A DNA stretch of 64,000 bases from Scortum barcoo (Eukaryota > Chordata > Actinopteri > Centrarchiformes > Terapontidae). Positions 1 through 13,000 of this stretch are shown here, piece by piece; position 1 is the first letter of the stretch; every line of letters starts with the position of its first letter. Both the position numbers and the translations under genes were made by a program. The notes beneath the pieces are model-generated. The model searched no databases. It saw nothing but the letters and a program-made list of their open reading frames with translations, and had not been told where the DNA came from. Where the stretch lies: NCBI GenBank assembly GCA_023238725.1, contig CM041545.1, forward strand, positions 13,981,782 through 14,045,781, given 5' to 3'.

Positions 1-31
1 TTTTCATTTCAAGCAAACATCATCTTTTCAG

Positions 32-1094
32 ACCTGCCATCACCCAACCCCCTCCCGCAGCTGTACCAACAGCACACATCGGTCAGTGATTGGCCAGAGC
101 AGGTGGAGTTTCATCCTTACTCTGCGGAGGAGGAGTCAGAGCTGGGCTATATGGACGACCCGTACCATGAAGAAACCTATGAAGACCTGCTCACCCCTTC
201 CTTCTTCAGCTTGGAGAGAGACACGCTCCAGATAGTGGAGGTGACACACACACACAAAACAAAAACACAATTAAAGAAATTTTTTATGTTTCATGGTTTG
301 TTTGAAACATAAATATGAACCTGCCCTGTTCTGTCACTATCCTCATTACTAGAACAATGATCCATCTCGTGACCCTTCTTTCAGGCCGGTGAGGAACACA
401 GTCAGATGGTGAAGTGTGAGCTTTGCAACACCTTTACTCTGCAATTCAACAATCACATAAAGCGGCGTCATCCGGGTTGCGGTCAGAGTGCTGCGCGTAA
501 GGGCTACGACAGCACCGGGGCCTACGTGGATGTCTGGTTCAAAGGGGAGTGTGGATCCAACTTCCCGTTCTACCTCCTCTGCAGCTCCTGCAGGGAAAAA
601 TATCTTGCTGCGAACCTGAGCGACCCAAGCTCTAAATACGAAAGGTATAGTAGATAATACGGAAAGTTTGTGCTCTAGATGTTAGATGGTTTTACTGTTG
701 GTTAAAGTAGTTATGTAGTGCGTTATTTATTATTTTTCCCTCCTTTTGCTTCAGGATTAAAGGTCTGACATCTGATTTGATTGGTCAGCTGGACAGCACA
801 TCTGACGGTAGGAAAAGTCGCTTGAGGTCACAATCATTTTATCTTTACAATGTTCAGTGAATTTTTATAATATCCATGGTGCCTCTGTTTGCTCAGATGA
901 TTGGGAAATGAGCCACAAAGATGAGTGTGACACAGACAAGCTGACAGGACTGGAGGACTTTGGGCTTTTGCTGAGACCACTGGGGCTGACGGAAAAGAAG
1001 CTGGTGCCAGATCCCATTACCTTCACTGAGCCAGATCCCCTCGGAGCCCAGGTTTACAGCACAGCTGAACCTACGAAAGCACTAGTTCCCAAAG
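32..1094 (+). CDS. herc1: herc1 exons 1-4 of window: acidic linker and Cys/His zinc-binding segment
   Basis: Four exons (32-240, 385-644, 755-807, 897-1094). The first encodes a Pro-rich then strongly acidic linker. The second carries a cysteine/histidine cluster, C-x2-C-x9-H-x4-H at fragment residues 80-98, followed by PGCG and then two more cysteine pairs (GEC; LLCSSC). This resembles a treble-clef or C2H2-like zinc-binding module that I associate with HERC1 and similar giant ligases; zinc binding is inferred, not shown. The last exon encodes a Leu-rich linker ending in PDPLGAQVYSTAEPTK. The first exon begins after a TTTTCAG acceptor at 31, and its first two bases complete a codon from an exon outside the window. 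Confidence 0.9.
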
Positions 1095-4000
1095 GTATTA
1101 TAATTAGTTTTTTTGGTATAGGAAGTCATTTGCTCAGTGCATTCATGACACTTTGATATAAAAAAATATCTCAAAATATTTAAATTCAGAAAAATATTAA
1201 AATAGAATTCCTGAAGATAACCAAAGTAAAAATGATGTCCTCTGACATTTGTGCATATGATGTATAATATTTATGATATGTACAGGCGCAGAGATGAAGA
1301 AAATAAAAAACTTCACCTCTGTGTAAAGAAACAGACATATCCTGGTAAAAAGGCAGTGTAGGTGCTGTTTCAGTAGCTCGGTAGATGCTGGGACAGTACA
1401 AAACCCTCACATATGAGAGAACAAGTTACATATTCATGTTAAAAATGCATTTTACTTTGATACTGAGAAAAAGAAAGTTAAAGATTTGTAATATGGCATT
1501 CATTTCTGCAACAATGTTCTTAATGTGAAAAAATACACACCTTTGATGAAGTCACTTTTTTAGCAGATCTGCTTTGACTCCAGGACAGTGAGACGAAAAC
1601 AACCACAATTAAAATTAATTTCTGGTCACATATAAAGCATTAGATTGCAATTACAAGAAGCCAACTGTCCTCTGGTTCATGTTTCAGCAGCTCTTTCTGT
1701 AACTTTATCTCTTATGAAAGATTTAGCCCACTTGTTGTAACACGCACCCACATCCCCTCTGTGCGTGTTGGCAGCAGGAGAATCCAGCTACGGCCAAACT
1801 TACTTTAGCAGAGTGACTCATCACTCATTTGTCATAGCTGGGCATCTGAAGCACGCATACAGTACTCCCAGTTGTCCCGTTGGATCCAGTATTTTGACTT
1901 TTTTCCATGCCCACACAAGATGGATGAGTGTACCATGCTTTAAAATTGGAGTCTAGCTGGATGTATCAGGGGTTTGTCTCGTGGTTTACTATCATAGAAT
2001 GCCTTTTAATATGTGTTTTTCTCACCAGGGAATGCCATTGTTGAGCAGAAGACTTCCCTGAGCCTTGGCCAGCAGGCAGTATCACTGAGGGACTGTCATG
2101 ATAGACTAAAAGCTTTGAGAAGAGTCACCTCCACAGCCCAGATTCTGCTAGCTTATAGCATGGTGATGAAAGCACTGTCTCAGACTGCCTCCAGGTGCGT
2201 TTATCCAGAATATTGCTGTGTTGGTATATTTTTTTTCTCACCAGTGGTGGTTTCTAGAGTCTTTTTTTATCCTTCTGTGCAGTGCGCAACTGTGCAGCCA
2301 GTCTAACGGACTAGAGTCCCTGGGTCTGGCAGATATCCGTATCCTGGTTCGTTTAATGACACTTGCAGCAGGGGGCAGGGCTCACACCTGTGTGGACAGA
2401 CAGCCAGCTGTGAAGGGGCCGGCGACAGAGCGTAACAACTCCACCTGCCTAAGCTTCCTTTCCTCAGCCATCGGCAGCGTGGTGTCCCACAGCCCTGCTG
2501 CTTACAGACAGCTGGTGGAGATATGCACTCAGGTCAGTTTTTCAGTCCACAAATTATAAATACTGCAGGCTTAATGCTAATGACTGCACAATGTGATTTA
2601 AGTCACAATAACTTCACTTTATTGGTTCTGTATCACAGTGTCACATTTGTCTTTGATATTAATAAATATAATAATTTAAATGTATATTAAATACATCAGT
2701 AAATTACAATATATATTGTATTTGTCAAAATTAACAGTGTTACTTAGTATTGTGGACTTATGAACCAGAAGTTAGGCCAATTTTTTGTAAATATCTGGTT
2801 AGATGTCATTGGTTATTCTCAAATTACTTCATTCATTACATCTAGGCGTATTTATTGAAAACTACAATGAAAGTAAGTTTGGGGCTGCAAAAAAATCACA
2901 GTCTTAGTATAAGTGAGTATAATTAAGACATTTTGTGTATTGTACAGCCCTACTAATCATGAATTATGGAATTATGATCCCTTATAAATCATAAATATAT
3001 AATCATTACATATAATATAATAATGATTATTGAATTGTGAGCACATGTAACTGCCAACAAAGGGACTGAAAATTTACTTTAATATTACTTTCTGTAGGAC
3101 CTCATGGCAGCAGCTACAGGGGTGAACATCAGTGACCCACAGCAGAGAAGTTGCAGCAGAGAGGTCGTTTCCAGTCTCACAGCTGCAGTACAAGGAGCCC
3201 AGCAGCACAAGGACTACAATGAGCAGACGTCCCCCACATTCTTGGTCACACAAAGTCTGGTGTCCCTGCTCACTGAAAAGGGTGTTCACTGTAACAGCCC
3301 AGACAGGGCCGAACAAGAGACGAATGGTGAGAGAGAGTACTTTACTCAAGCAGCTGTGTTGTTATGTGTAATTATTTATTAGCATTTGAATCTTGTGATT
3401 CTGTGATTCACAGTGGCACCCCTCTGCCTGTGTGTCTGTTTGACCCAGATACAGGAAACCAAGGGGTGTCCTCTTTGTCCTTGCCTCCTTCCCCTTTGCC
3501 CCATCTGAGTGCCAGAGTGGGCCCTCTGGAGCTGGCTAATGCCTTGGCAGCATGCGTTCTATCCGCCAGGCTGACCAGCAAACACCGCCAGTGGGCAGCA
3601 CAGCAGCTGGTGCAGGCCTTGGCTGCCACGGGAAGGGACAGTCCTAATCGGCCCCAAACATACAGTGACCTGTCTGGTGACTTGCGCAAATGTCCTCTCA
3701 AGAGGCTGGAAGGACATTACAACAAGGTGAGACACTCGCAGTGTGTGATCTGCTTTGTTTAACCTTTTGGCTGTGACAGTTTTTCATTTGTTCTCACACC
3801 AGGGTGAGATTTTTTTTGGTTTGTCTTTCAGAAAAGGTTCAGCTTTGAAACTCTTGTGAAAGCTAGACTTAACCGTTATCCATGTGTATTTATGTCCATG
3901 GGAATATTCAAGTCTTCTGTGAGCAGGAGATAACTGGCTCATCTTGTATCATGAGGGGTGACGTTAAAAAGCCTTCCTTTGTTTCTGTTGTGTTCAGGTG

Positions 4001-7000
4001 ACCAGCTGTTCCTGGAACAGTGAGCAGAGTTTGTTGGCCACATGCTCTCAGGACAAGGTGGTGCAACTGTGGAGCATCAGTCAGAACACAGTGGAGTTAC
4101 AGACCACCTTCTCCTGCATTACCAGGTTATATCTGTTTGTTTTTATTAGCGTTTTGTCCAGAGAGGATTTTACTGCGTCATGAACATTTTAAAAGAATAT
4201 CCACTCGAAGCAACAAAGCTTAAATCCTTTAAGGAGGTGATACTATGCTATCAAATAACTGGAAATACTTACAGGTGTAAACTTTTCCTTCCTCTGACTC
4301 TCTGCAGTAAGACGGACAGGTCGAGCAGTGAGAGGGCCGGTAGATGTCATCACATGTCTCCTGTATATTGGAGCACTGGGGGAAACTTTTTGGCTGCCCC
4401 AGAGAACAAACACATCAACATCATGAACATCAGGGGTCAGTCTGGCTTTTTGTCTCCTTACTAGTCTGCTAGGAAAACAACACAACTCTAGTTAATTACT
4501 TTTGTTGTTACAGCTGTGAATGTAATCACAACCTAACAAAACAAAACGTTGTCGCTGTGTTAGTTTGCACTGCATGTAATAACTTTTTCTTCCTGTTTTT
4601 CCTGTTAATGTTGTGGATTTTATATTATTAGAAGGTAAAATATCTACAGAATATTTCAAACAGGGCTGTCACCAAGTCATGAATCAGTGCTGTATTACCA
4701 GAAACAATATTTATAAGAATAATTATCATAAATACTTGTTTGTATTACATTTTATATTTAATTTGAATACTTGGGTTAACAAAAGTTGTATAATAGTAAA
4801 CCTTCATTTGTTCACATGAACACAAAGAAACTTTCATTCTTCAGCAGATGAAGATGAAAAGTGAGACTTAAACAAGTCTCAAGATGTCCAATAATAAAAA
4901 CATTTGTTTGTTCAATTTGAATTTTTCTCACTTTCAGGTTCTCACTGTCATGTGGAGGCTCAGATGTCTCGTGTCACTGCTCTCTGCTGGGCTCAGGCCT
5001 TCAACTTGTGGGTTCTTGACCAGCCAGCGTCCTCGAAGCAGAACAGACCCGCAGAGAGTCTGTTGGTGGGACGGCTGGATGGCTCCCTCTGCTGGCTGCA
5101 GGTCACGATGCAGGAGATAGACCTGCACGTGAAGAGCACCGAACTCACCCACTGCCACAGGAAAGAGGGTGAGGAAACTACTACACACTGTTGATGTTGA
5201 AAACCATAGCTTCTTTCTGTAACAGGATGAAATACACTACTAGATATTACTTCAAATACAAACAGGACTGCATTATTCATGATTTCTTATTATATTTAAT
5301 GTTGCTACTATGAATTCTTAGTCCACTGCTTGTATCTATTTGGACATATGTGGCCTTGTTTTTGGGGTTTGGTTCACTTCTTCAACCTAAATGAATTGAC
5401 ATTTTGGGAAATATGCTTATTCGCTTTCTTTTATATCACTTAAGATATTTTCCAATCTCTCCTAGCTCCCCAGTGTGTCGCCTGGCACACTGAGGACAAG
5501 CCTTTCGCAGTGGGCTATCCCAGCGGAAAGATCCTTTTGGCCTCAACCGAGACGTATGAGAACGAGCAGCCTGTAGTGCTGACTGTCTTCCAGGTTTGTT
5601 TGCAAAATGCACTCCACACTGTGATTGCAGCATCCTGAAGAGCTCAGCAAAGAAGACAATTTATACAGCTACACTGACGTGAGATTTACATGGATGATCT
5701 TCTGCTTCATTTGTTCTTATTAACCACTCCACTGTCTCTCCCTTCACTCTATAGGACAGTGTGAGATCTCTAAAATGGGACCCAACGGGATACCTGCTGC
5801 TCTGTTTGGGGAGGTCAGAGGTCGTGACAATCCTGGGACGCTCTGGGGGCACCTGGGTGATCCTCCACTCACTCGTTCACCCCAGTACTGTTAACGTCGC
5901 CGAATGGTGCCCACTCGCTGGCAGAGCACCCGATCCCCGGCTCATGATGGCTGCGTGAGTTTGCATAACGAATTCTTCTGTTTTTATCTGCTCAATATTC
6001 AGCCTGTGTCTTAACTTTAACTTTAAAGACAGTTTTTTTTTTTAATAAAAGATGCAGGCAGAATGATTGCTGTAATCTTATATACCAACATTTACTTTAA
6101 GTTCCTTTCTTCATATGTTTGTCTTAATTCTCTCCATGTTTCTACAGAGGTTGTCAGAATGGCTCTGTGCATGTCTGGACATTGCCACAGGGGGGTACTG
6201 TTGTATCTTTGCCGAACATATTGAGCAATGCCCCGAGCCAGGATAACAGCTCTGATGTCAAGGTTAGTTTGGATCTGCTGTTTGAGCCCGTTTTTGCAGC
6301 ACTGGTTCTACCAGTATTGATTATTTTAAATAATAAAATCTTCTCAGGATTGTATGTGCCGATTATTCATTTAGTTTTGTAATAGCCTGTGATTTTAACT
6401 CATGTAATCATCCAGTTTTGTTTCATTTTACAGCAGGAGAGTGCAAAGTGTGTGTTTGTACTTCATGGCCACATTACTGCAGTGAAGTCCCTTTCATTTT
6501 GCTCCAGTGGACTGGCTCTGGTGTCTGGAGGGATAGGGGGACTGCTCAACATCTGGTCTTTACAGGTTAGAAATCAACATTCACCATTGCTGCCACTTCT
6601 TGGCCTGAAGCCGCCACAAAGCACTTAAAAATCGTCATTACTTTACCAGACAGCTCAACTGTTACTGTGCATTATTCTCAAATAAATCCTCCTGATATGA
6701 ACCCTCCTGCTTCTCTGTGCATCTTTCAGGATGGCTCAGTCTCACATACGGTTACAGGTTTGGGTTCAGTCGTTGATAGTACCTGGATACCAAACTTGGG
6801 TGTAGCCGCCTGCTTTGGGAGGTCAAAGGTAATTTGGATCACTCATAACTTCATATCACATCAAACATTAAAAGAATAATTTGACATTTTAGGAAATACT
6901 CGTTATTTTACATGTTGAGAGTTTGATGGCAAGATCAATACAACTCTGACATCTGTATGTTCAATATTAATCTACATCTGGTAGATGGTTTTGTATAGAT

Positions 7001-10000
7001 TAAACAAAGTAGATCTCAAATATTAATTGCTGATCTTTACTAGATAGAAGAAGATAGACAGAGCCAGGGTAGCTATTTTCCCCTGTTTACAGTTTTTATG
7101 CTAAGCAAAACAATCCATCTCCTTGTTAACATTAGCATACAGACATGAGAACAGTATCAATCTTCTCATATAACTTGTAAAAAGAAAGTAAATGTATTTC
7201 CCAGAATATCACAGTGCTTTTCTTCATTTGGCTCTGTACTAAAGTGTGTTTCTATATGACCTGTCAGTTTATTACTATAGAAGAGCTGATATAAAAAAAA
7301 AACAAAACAAAAAAAAAAAAACAAGTACCTGCATTTTTGCCTTTTTTTTTACAGTTTTTGCCACTTTATAGTTCTGCTTTGTCATTGTTTCTTTCCCAGG
7401 ATGTTTTGTTGATCTGCTGCACCCCCGACTGGATGAGTCAGAATCATGTGCTGGCTTCCTGTCGTATGGTCCTCAGAAGCCAGAACATCCTGGGTCTAAA
7501 TCGGGCACCTTGCTTGGCGGTCTTCCTGGAGAGGCTGCCCTTGCTGTTGCAGGAGCAGTACAGCTACGAGCGGGTCATTATTCAAACTACGTCTCAAAGT
7601 TGCTTTTGTGTTGTTTAGCGAGCCTCGGCTGAGACGTGATTTTGAATTTCTTCTTTTAGAGCCATGTGGCGGCCGGTGACCAGCTAGTCCACAGTGCCTT
7701 CCTGCAGAGCCTGGCCTCCTTGACAGTCGGTTTGTCCTTAGAGAAACACCTGTGCCGTTACCCCCGCCCCCCACACCACACCACTCCTGACGCCCACTCC
7801 TGCCCGTCAGAGTGGAGCTGGCTCGCCACTTACGCCACCACTGTCCGCAGTGCTGAGGCCATCGCCAGCGGTACTGCCTTCCCAGAATCCTTCGTTGTCT
7901 CAGAGTTTCAGGAGGTGCATGACAGTGAAATCACAAAGGCCCTGGTGAGTGGTGAATCCTCTTTGTGCCATTTTTTGTTTAGGACATTGTTGGGTATGTT
8001 TCAGGAACGTGAATGAAGTGAAATATAGAGAAGTTTCTTCAATGTAGGCGTCAACTGAGACACTTCTCTGTCTTCTAGGACAATAGTAAGTGGAGCTTCA
8101 GGATGGATGAGCAGCTGATGTCATGGGCAACCACCAGACCAGAGGTAACAGCTTAGCCGTCTTAAAACAGAACACTTTAAAAACTATTTCTAAGCAAAAT
8201 TAATTCCTTAAATCTCCATTTTGCTCAGCAGGATAGCATTTTCTTTCAGCTAGAGAGTGTTGTAACTTCTATTCCATTTGCCGTGTTTCTTAGGATTGGC
8301 AACAAGGGGGGAAAAGTGAGGTGTACTTGTGGGGGAACGGGCGGTACGGACAGTTGGCAGGAATGGGAACCAACCTCATGCTGCCTACTCTTGCACCCTC
8401 TCTGTTACAGACACAACAGGTAAGCAAACTTTTTTTCGCTCAGGACGCTCAGGACTTTATCCTTGATACCTACTGTTCGCTAATTTGTCTTTCCCTTTGT
8501 GGCTGTTTTCATTGTCATTCAGGTTGTGTGTGGACAGAACTGTTCCTTCCTAGTCCAGTCCAATGGGATAGTACTGGCTGTGGGAGAAGGACAATATGGC
8601 AGACTGGGCCAAGGGAATTCTGATGATCTCTGTGTCCCCACTATTATCTCTGCTTTCCAAGGTACAGTTTTCACCCAGGGCCTCAACACCCAAGTCTGAG
8701 CTGTTCTGCTTTTGGATGTTGTGATGAATTTTCATTCTTGCCTCAAACAATGTTTTAATCCACAACAGAAAGGGGGAAAAATATTTTCATTTCAGTTTTG
8801 CCATTTAATGCAGTAGCTTCCACTTGGTCCTTATTGTGAGTTCTTGTCTCCTGCTGATCTTTACTGACTGTTTGTTTGATCTGTGAGCAGGGTATGTGGT
8901 GACTCAGCTGGTGACGTCCTGCGGGTCTGATGGACACTCCATGGCCCTGACTGAGACCGGCGAGGTGTTCAGCTGGGGAGACGGAGATTTCGGAAAACTG
9001 GGCCATGGCAACAGTGAAAGGCAGAGGAGACCCAAACAGATAGAGGCCTTACAAGGAGAGGAGGTCGTTCAGGTAAAGATAAACCTACTTTGAACTCTAC
9101 AGGGTGGTTTTGTGCTTTTATGCTGTAATGTTTGAAGTTTTGAGAAGGTTATTAAATAGTAATACAATTTAATGTATAATTTGGAAAATGCAGTGCATCA
9201 ATGTTCAATATTCAAAATGTATTTTGGCCTCACTTTTTTGTTTTCAGTGTGGTCAGTTCATAAAGATTTGGCCTCTTCCAGGTTATCTAGTTGATAAAGT
9301 TTACAAAAGTATGTCTTTATATAATTCTCCATTATGCTTCTACACGATGAGTATGTAATTTCTCATTTGTAAAAAAAAAATAAAATCCGCAAGAAACATG
9401 TGAAAGAGACTAAAAGAACTAACACCAAAGAGTTAGACATCAACAAATCGATTTAACTCTTTAAAACTTTCACAAGGCTTCTCTTTCTCTCCCCAGCTTG
9501 CTTGTGGTTTCCGACACTCGGCTGTTGTAACAGCAGATGGCAAGTTGTTCACTTTTGGCAGTGGTGAATCTGGCCGTCTGGGTCAAAGGTCAACATCCAA
9601 CAAGATGCTACCAGAAAGGGTGGCTGCCCTAGAGGGATATCATGTTGGACAAGTAAGAAATGGACTGTGTTTGTCATCCTTAAACTTAGATGGTGATCAG
9701 TCTCCACATTGAATAAAGATAAAGATAATTATAAATATAACTAAACAAAGCTGATCTGTTTACCATTCTCAGGTATCATGTGGTCTCAACCACACTCTGG
9801 TGGTGTCCCTTGATGGCATGGTCGTGTGGGCATTTGGAGATGGAGATTATGGCAAATTGGGAACAGGTTCCTCAACAGCAAAATATTACCCTCAGGTAAG
9901 TAAACGGTGACACGTTTAGAAATCCTCAATCAACAAAACATGTTATTTATGTGATGTACCTGGTAATGCTCAATTTGTCTTCTTTTTTATCAACTGCTTT

Positions 10001-13000
10001 ATAGTAGTAATTCACCTATTTTTATTTTAATTGAGTGTTTTTATGTAGTATTGATGAAATATTATTTTTGGCTGTTTCTATTTTCAGAAAGTGGAGCAGC
10101 TTTGCAACAAGGGAATTAAGAAGGTCAGTTGTGGAACTCAGTTCTCTGTGGCGTTGGCCTGTGATGGACATGTTTACACATTTGGACAAGGTACATTTTA
10201 TTGTGAAAGTGAAATTGTGCATTAAATTAGTTAAGTTATATTGTTCGTGTGCTGTGTCTCCATTTACTTTTTAATACAGATACAGTGTTTCTTACCTACC
10301 TAACTTTAACCCTTTGTGTATGTGTAAATGATAAAGGGGGAAAATTACTTGAATTAGCATCCCTTGCTGTCTGTCACAGTCTCTTGGAGTTACCTTTTCA
10401 AATCCAACACATTTAAGTGATTAAAAAATAATTTGTATCTTGAATATAATGAGCCATGGCTACTATGTGTCTTGACAAGCAACATTTTTGTACTGTATGG
10501 TTGTTGGCTAGGTCGCTCTTTTTGAAAAAAGTGTTGGTGCTTGACACATGTAGTGTTCTCTTAAAAAATGTATCAACTTAGTCAGCACAATTTTGAAAGC
10601 TGCATGCAGAAGTTTGTTTATTTCTTTAGCGCAGCTGCATATGCCGATGTGTTACTTGGATTCCGTCTGTTCATTCTTCAGAGCGCCTGATCGGCCTGCC
10701 GGACTCCATGCTGAAGAACAAATCCTGTCCCCAGGTGGTGCCGTCTCTGGAGGGGCTGTTCATAGAAGACATTGCTGTGGGCTGTGAACATGTGCTCGCC
10801 CTGTCCTCCACCGGAGACATCTATGCCTGGGGCTGCAACAGCGAGGGACAGGTAACCAACATCCTCTGTTATAAAATTATACACTTTGAAGTTTGCTCTC
10901 AGTGCACATCAGAAACACTCTGTTGTTGTCTTTTATGTGTGTGTGCCAGCTCGGCCTCGGACACTCCAACCCAGTGAAGGAGCCCACGCTCATAACAGCT
11001 CTGCAGGGTAAAAACATCAGACAGATCTCCGCTGGCCGCTGCCACAGTGCAGCATGGACCACCCCCTCTACCTCGATGAAACACTCAGGTGCACACACTG
11101 CGCTACAGTACACATACACACACACAATTACTCTTTGCAGCTCCATGAAGGACAGCACACTCAAACAGGACTTACATTTCTTACCTTCATGCCTAGGTGG
11201 CCCTGGAAATTTCCAGCTAGGCCTTCCCCAGTCAGTCCCTCCCCAGTATAACACTCTGAAAGACTGCAGCCCTGATGTCCTCAGCATGCGCCTCAGGGTA
11301 CTCTACCACTTTTCTGATTTGATGTACACATCCTGGAGGCTTCTCAACCTGGACACCAAGAATCCGGTAATCTTTGATTCCATTTAATGCCCTTTTATAT
11401 ATTAAAAAATTAAAAGAACAAATGTTTTGAAAAAATGATAAATAATTGAATTCCTGCTAATAATCATGCTCCTGCTGCCTGCCTTTTTTCTGCTCACCTT
11501 CTTCAGTGTGATGCTTCATTTACTTCCTGTTTTATTCCCTGTCCCTCCCTCTATCCAGGTGTCCACTTCACGCTATAGTTCAGGGACGACCGCCATCATC
11601 CGGGGGGAGCTCAGAGGCCTTTTATCACCCAAGGTCAACACTCTGCCTCTGGTGCGCTCCATTGGCAGAACAATGACCCAGGGCAAAACATATGGGCCAC
11701 AGATCACTGTGAAACGGATTTCCACAAGGCAAGGAGGCCATGGCATTCAGTCCATTAGTGCAATCTGTATGTCCCCAGGGATCAGTTGGTCTTTACAACT
11801 GGCCAGTGCAGATTATTTGCAGAATTTCAGGACTTGTATCCTGAACTTGCTTGTTTTAGTTGCATGTGTTCATCATACTGTCTTCTGAATGCGTTTGCTG
11901 CTTGTTTTCTGCTTTTGGTCGGTAAGTGTTCATACTTTCATTTCCTTACACTCCCACAGAGGGCGTTCGAGCAAGCCCATCTTTGTGCAGATCGCAAAGC
12001 AAGTGGTGAGCCTGAATCCTCTGGAACTGCGCCTCCCATCGCGAGCCTGGAAAGTCAAGCTCGTCGGAGAGGGAGCTGATGACGCCGGAGGAGTGTTTGA
12101 TGACACCATCACTGAGATGTGCCAGGTGTGTTGGAAACCACACAGCAACACAGATGGGTAATAATACACCTTTTTTCCCCTATAAATTAACAAATTACAA
12201 CATGTTTTCACCAGGAGTTGCAGTCTGGCGTGGTGGATCTTCTGATTCATACTCCCAACAGTTTTGCAGATGTGGGCAGTAACACTGACAGGTGCACATT
12301 TTGTTGTCATCTTTTCACAGTAACTAATCAAGACAGTACACAACCAAACATCAAATTCTCAATAACAATCTTTACCCCTGTTGTTGTCTGCGTACCCCCA
12401 CAGGTTCCTGTTGAATCCAGCGGCTCTCTCAGAGGATCACATGGTCCAGTTTCGCTTCCTGGGCATACTCATGGCTGTGGCCATCCGCACCAAGAAACCT
12501 CTGGACTTGCATCTGGCTCCTTGGGTGTGGAAACAGCTCTGCTCGATGCCATTGGGAGAGCCTGACCTGGAGGAGGTAGACCTGCTCACTTACCGCACCC
12601 TCCAAGGCATCCTTCACCTGGAAAACAGTGGAATCACAGAGGATAACTTCCATGTGGTGAGATACTGTGAAAATCAGCTTATTAAGTCACTATTATTGAG
12701 ATCATTAATGACATCTTCAGTTTTCTAAGCAGACAGATGAACTATCTTTTCATTCTGTTTCCCAACACCTCACTTCCCTTTTTTTCCCTCTCCTGCTATT
12801 TCTCCCTCTGCAGATGATCCCACTGGATTCGTTTATGGCCCACAGCGCGGATGGGAGGCTGGTACCTGTGGTTCCTGGAGGTCAAAACATCTCCCTAACA
12901 TTTGCCAACCGGACTGAATATGTGGAGAGAGCTCTGGACTACAGACTGCATGAAATGGATTCACAGGTTCAAACTGGGTTATCTGAGTGCATTTAGAAGA

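Noticed and set aside
10877..11287. 136-residue minus-strand frame opposite herc1 RLD exons
   Set aside because: A shadow of well-supported + strand exons and their intron.
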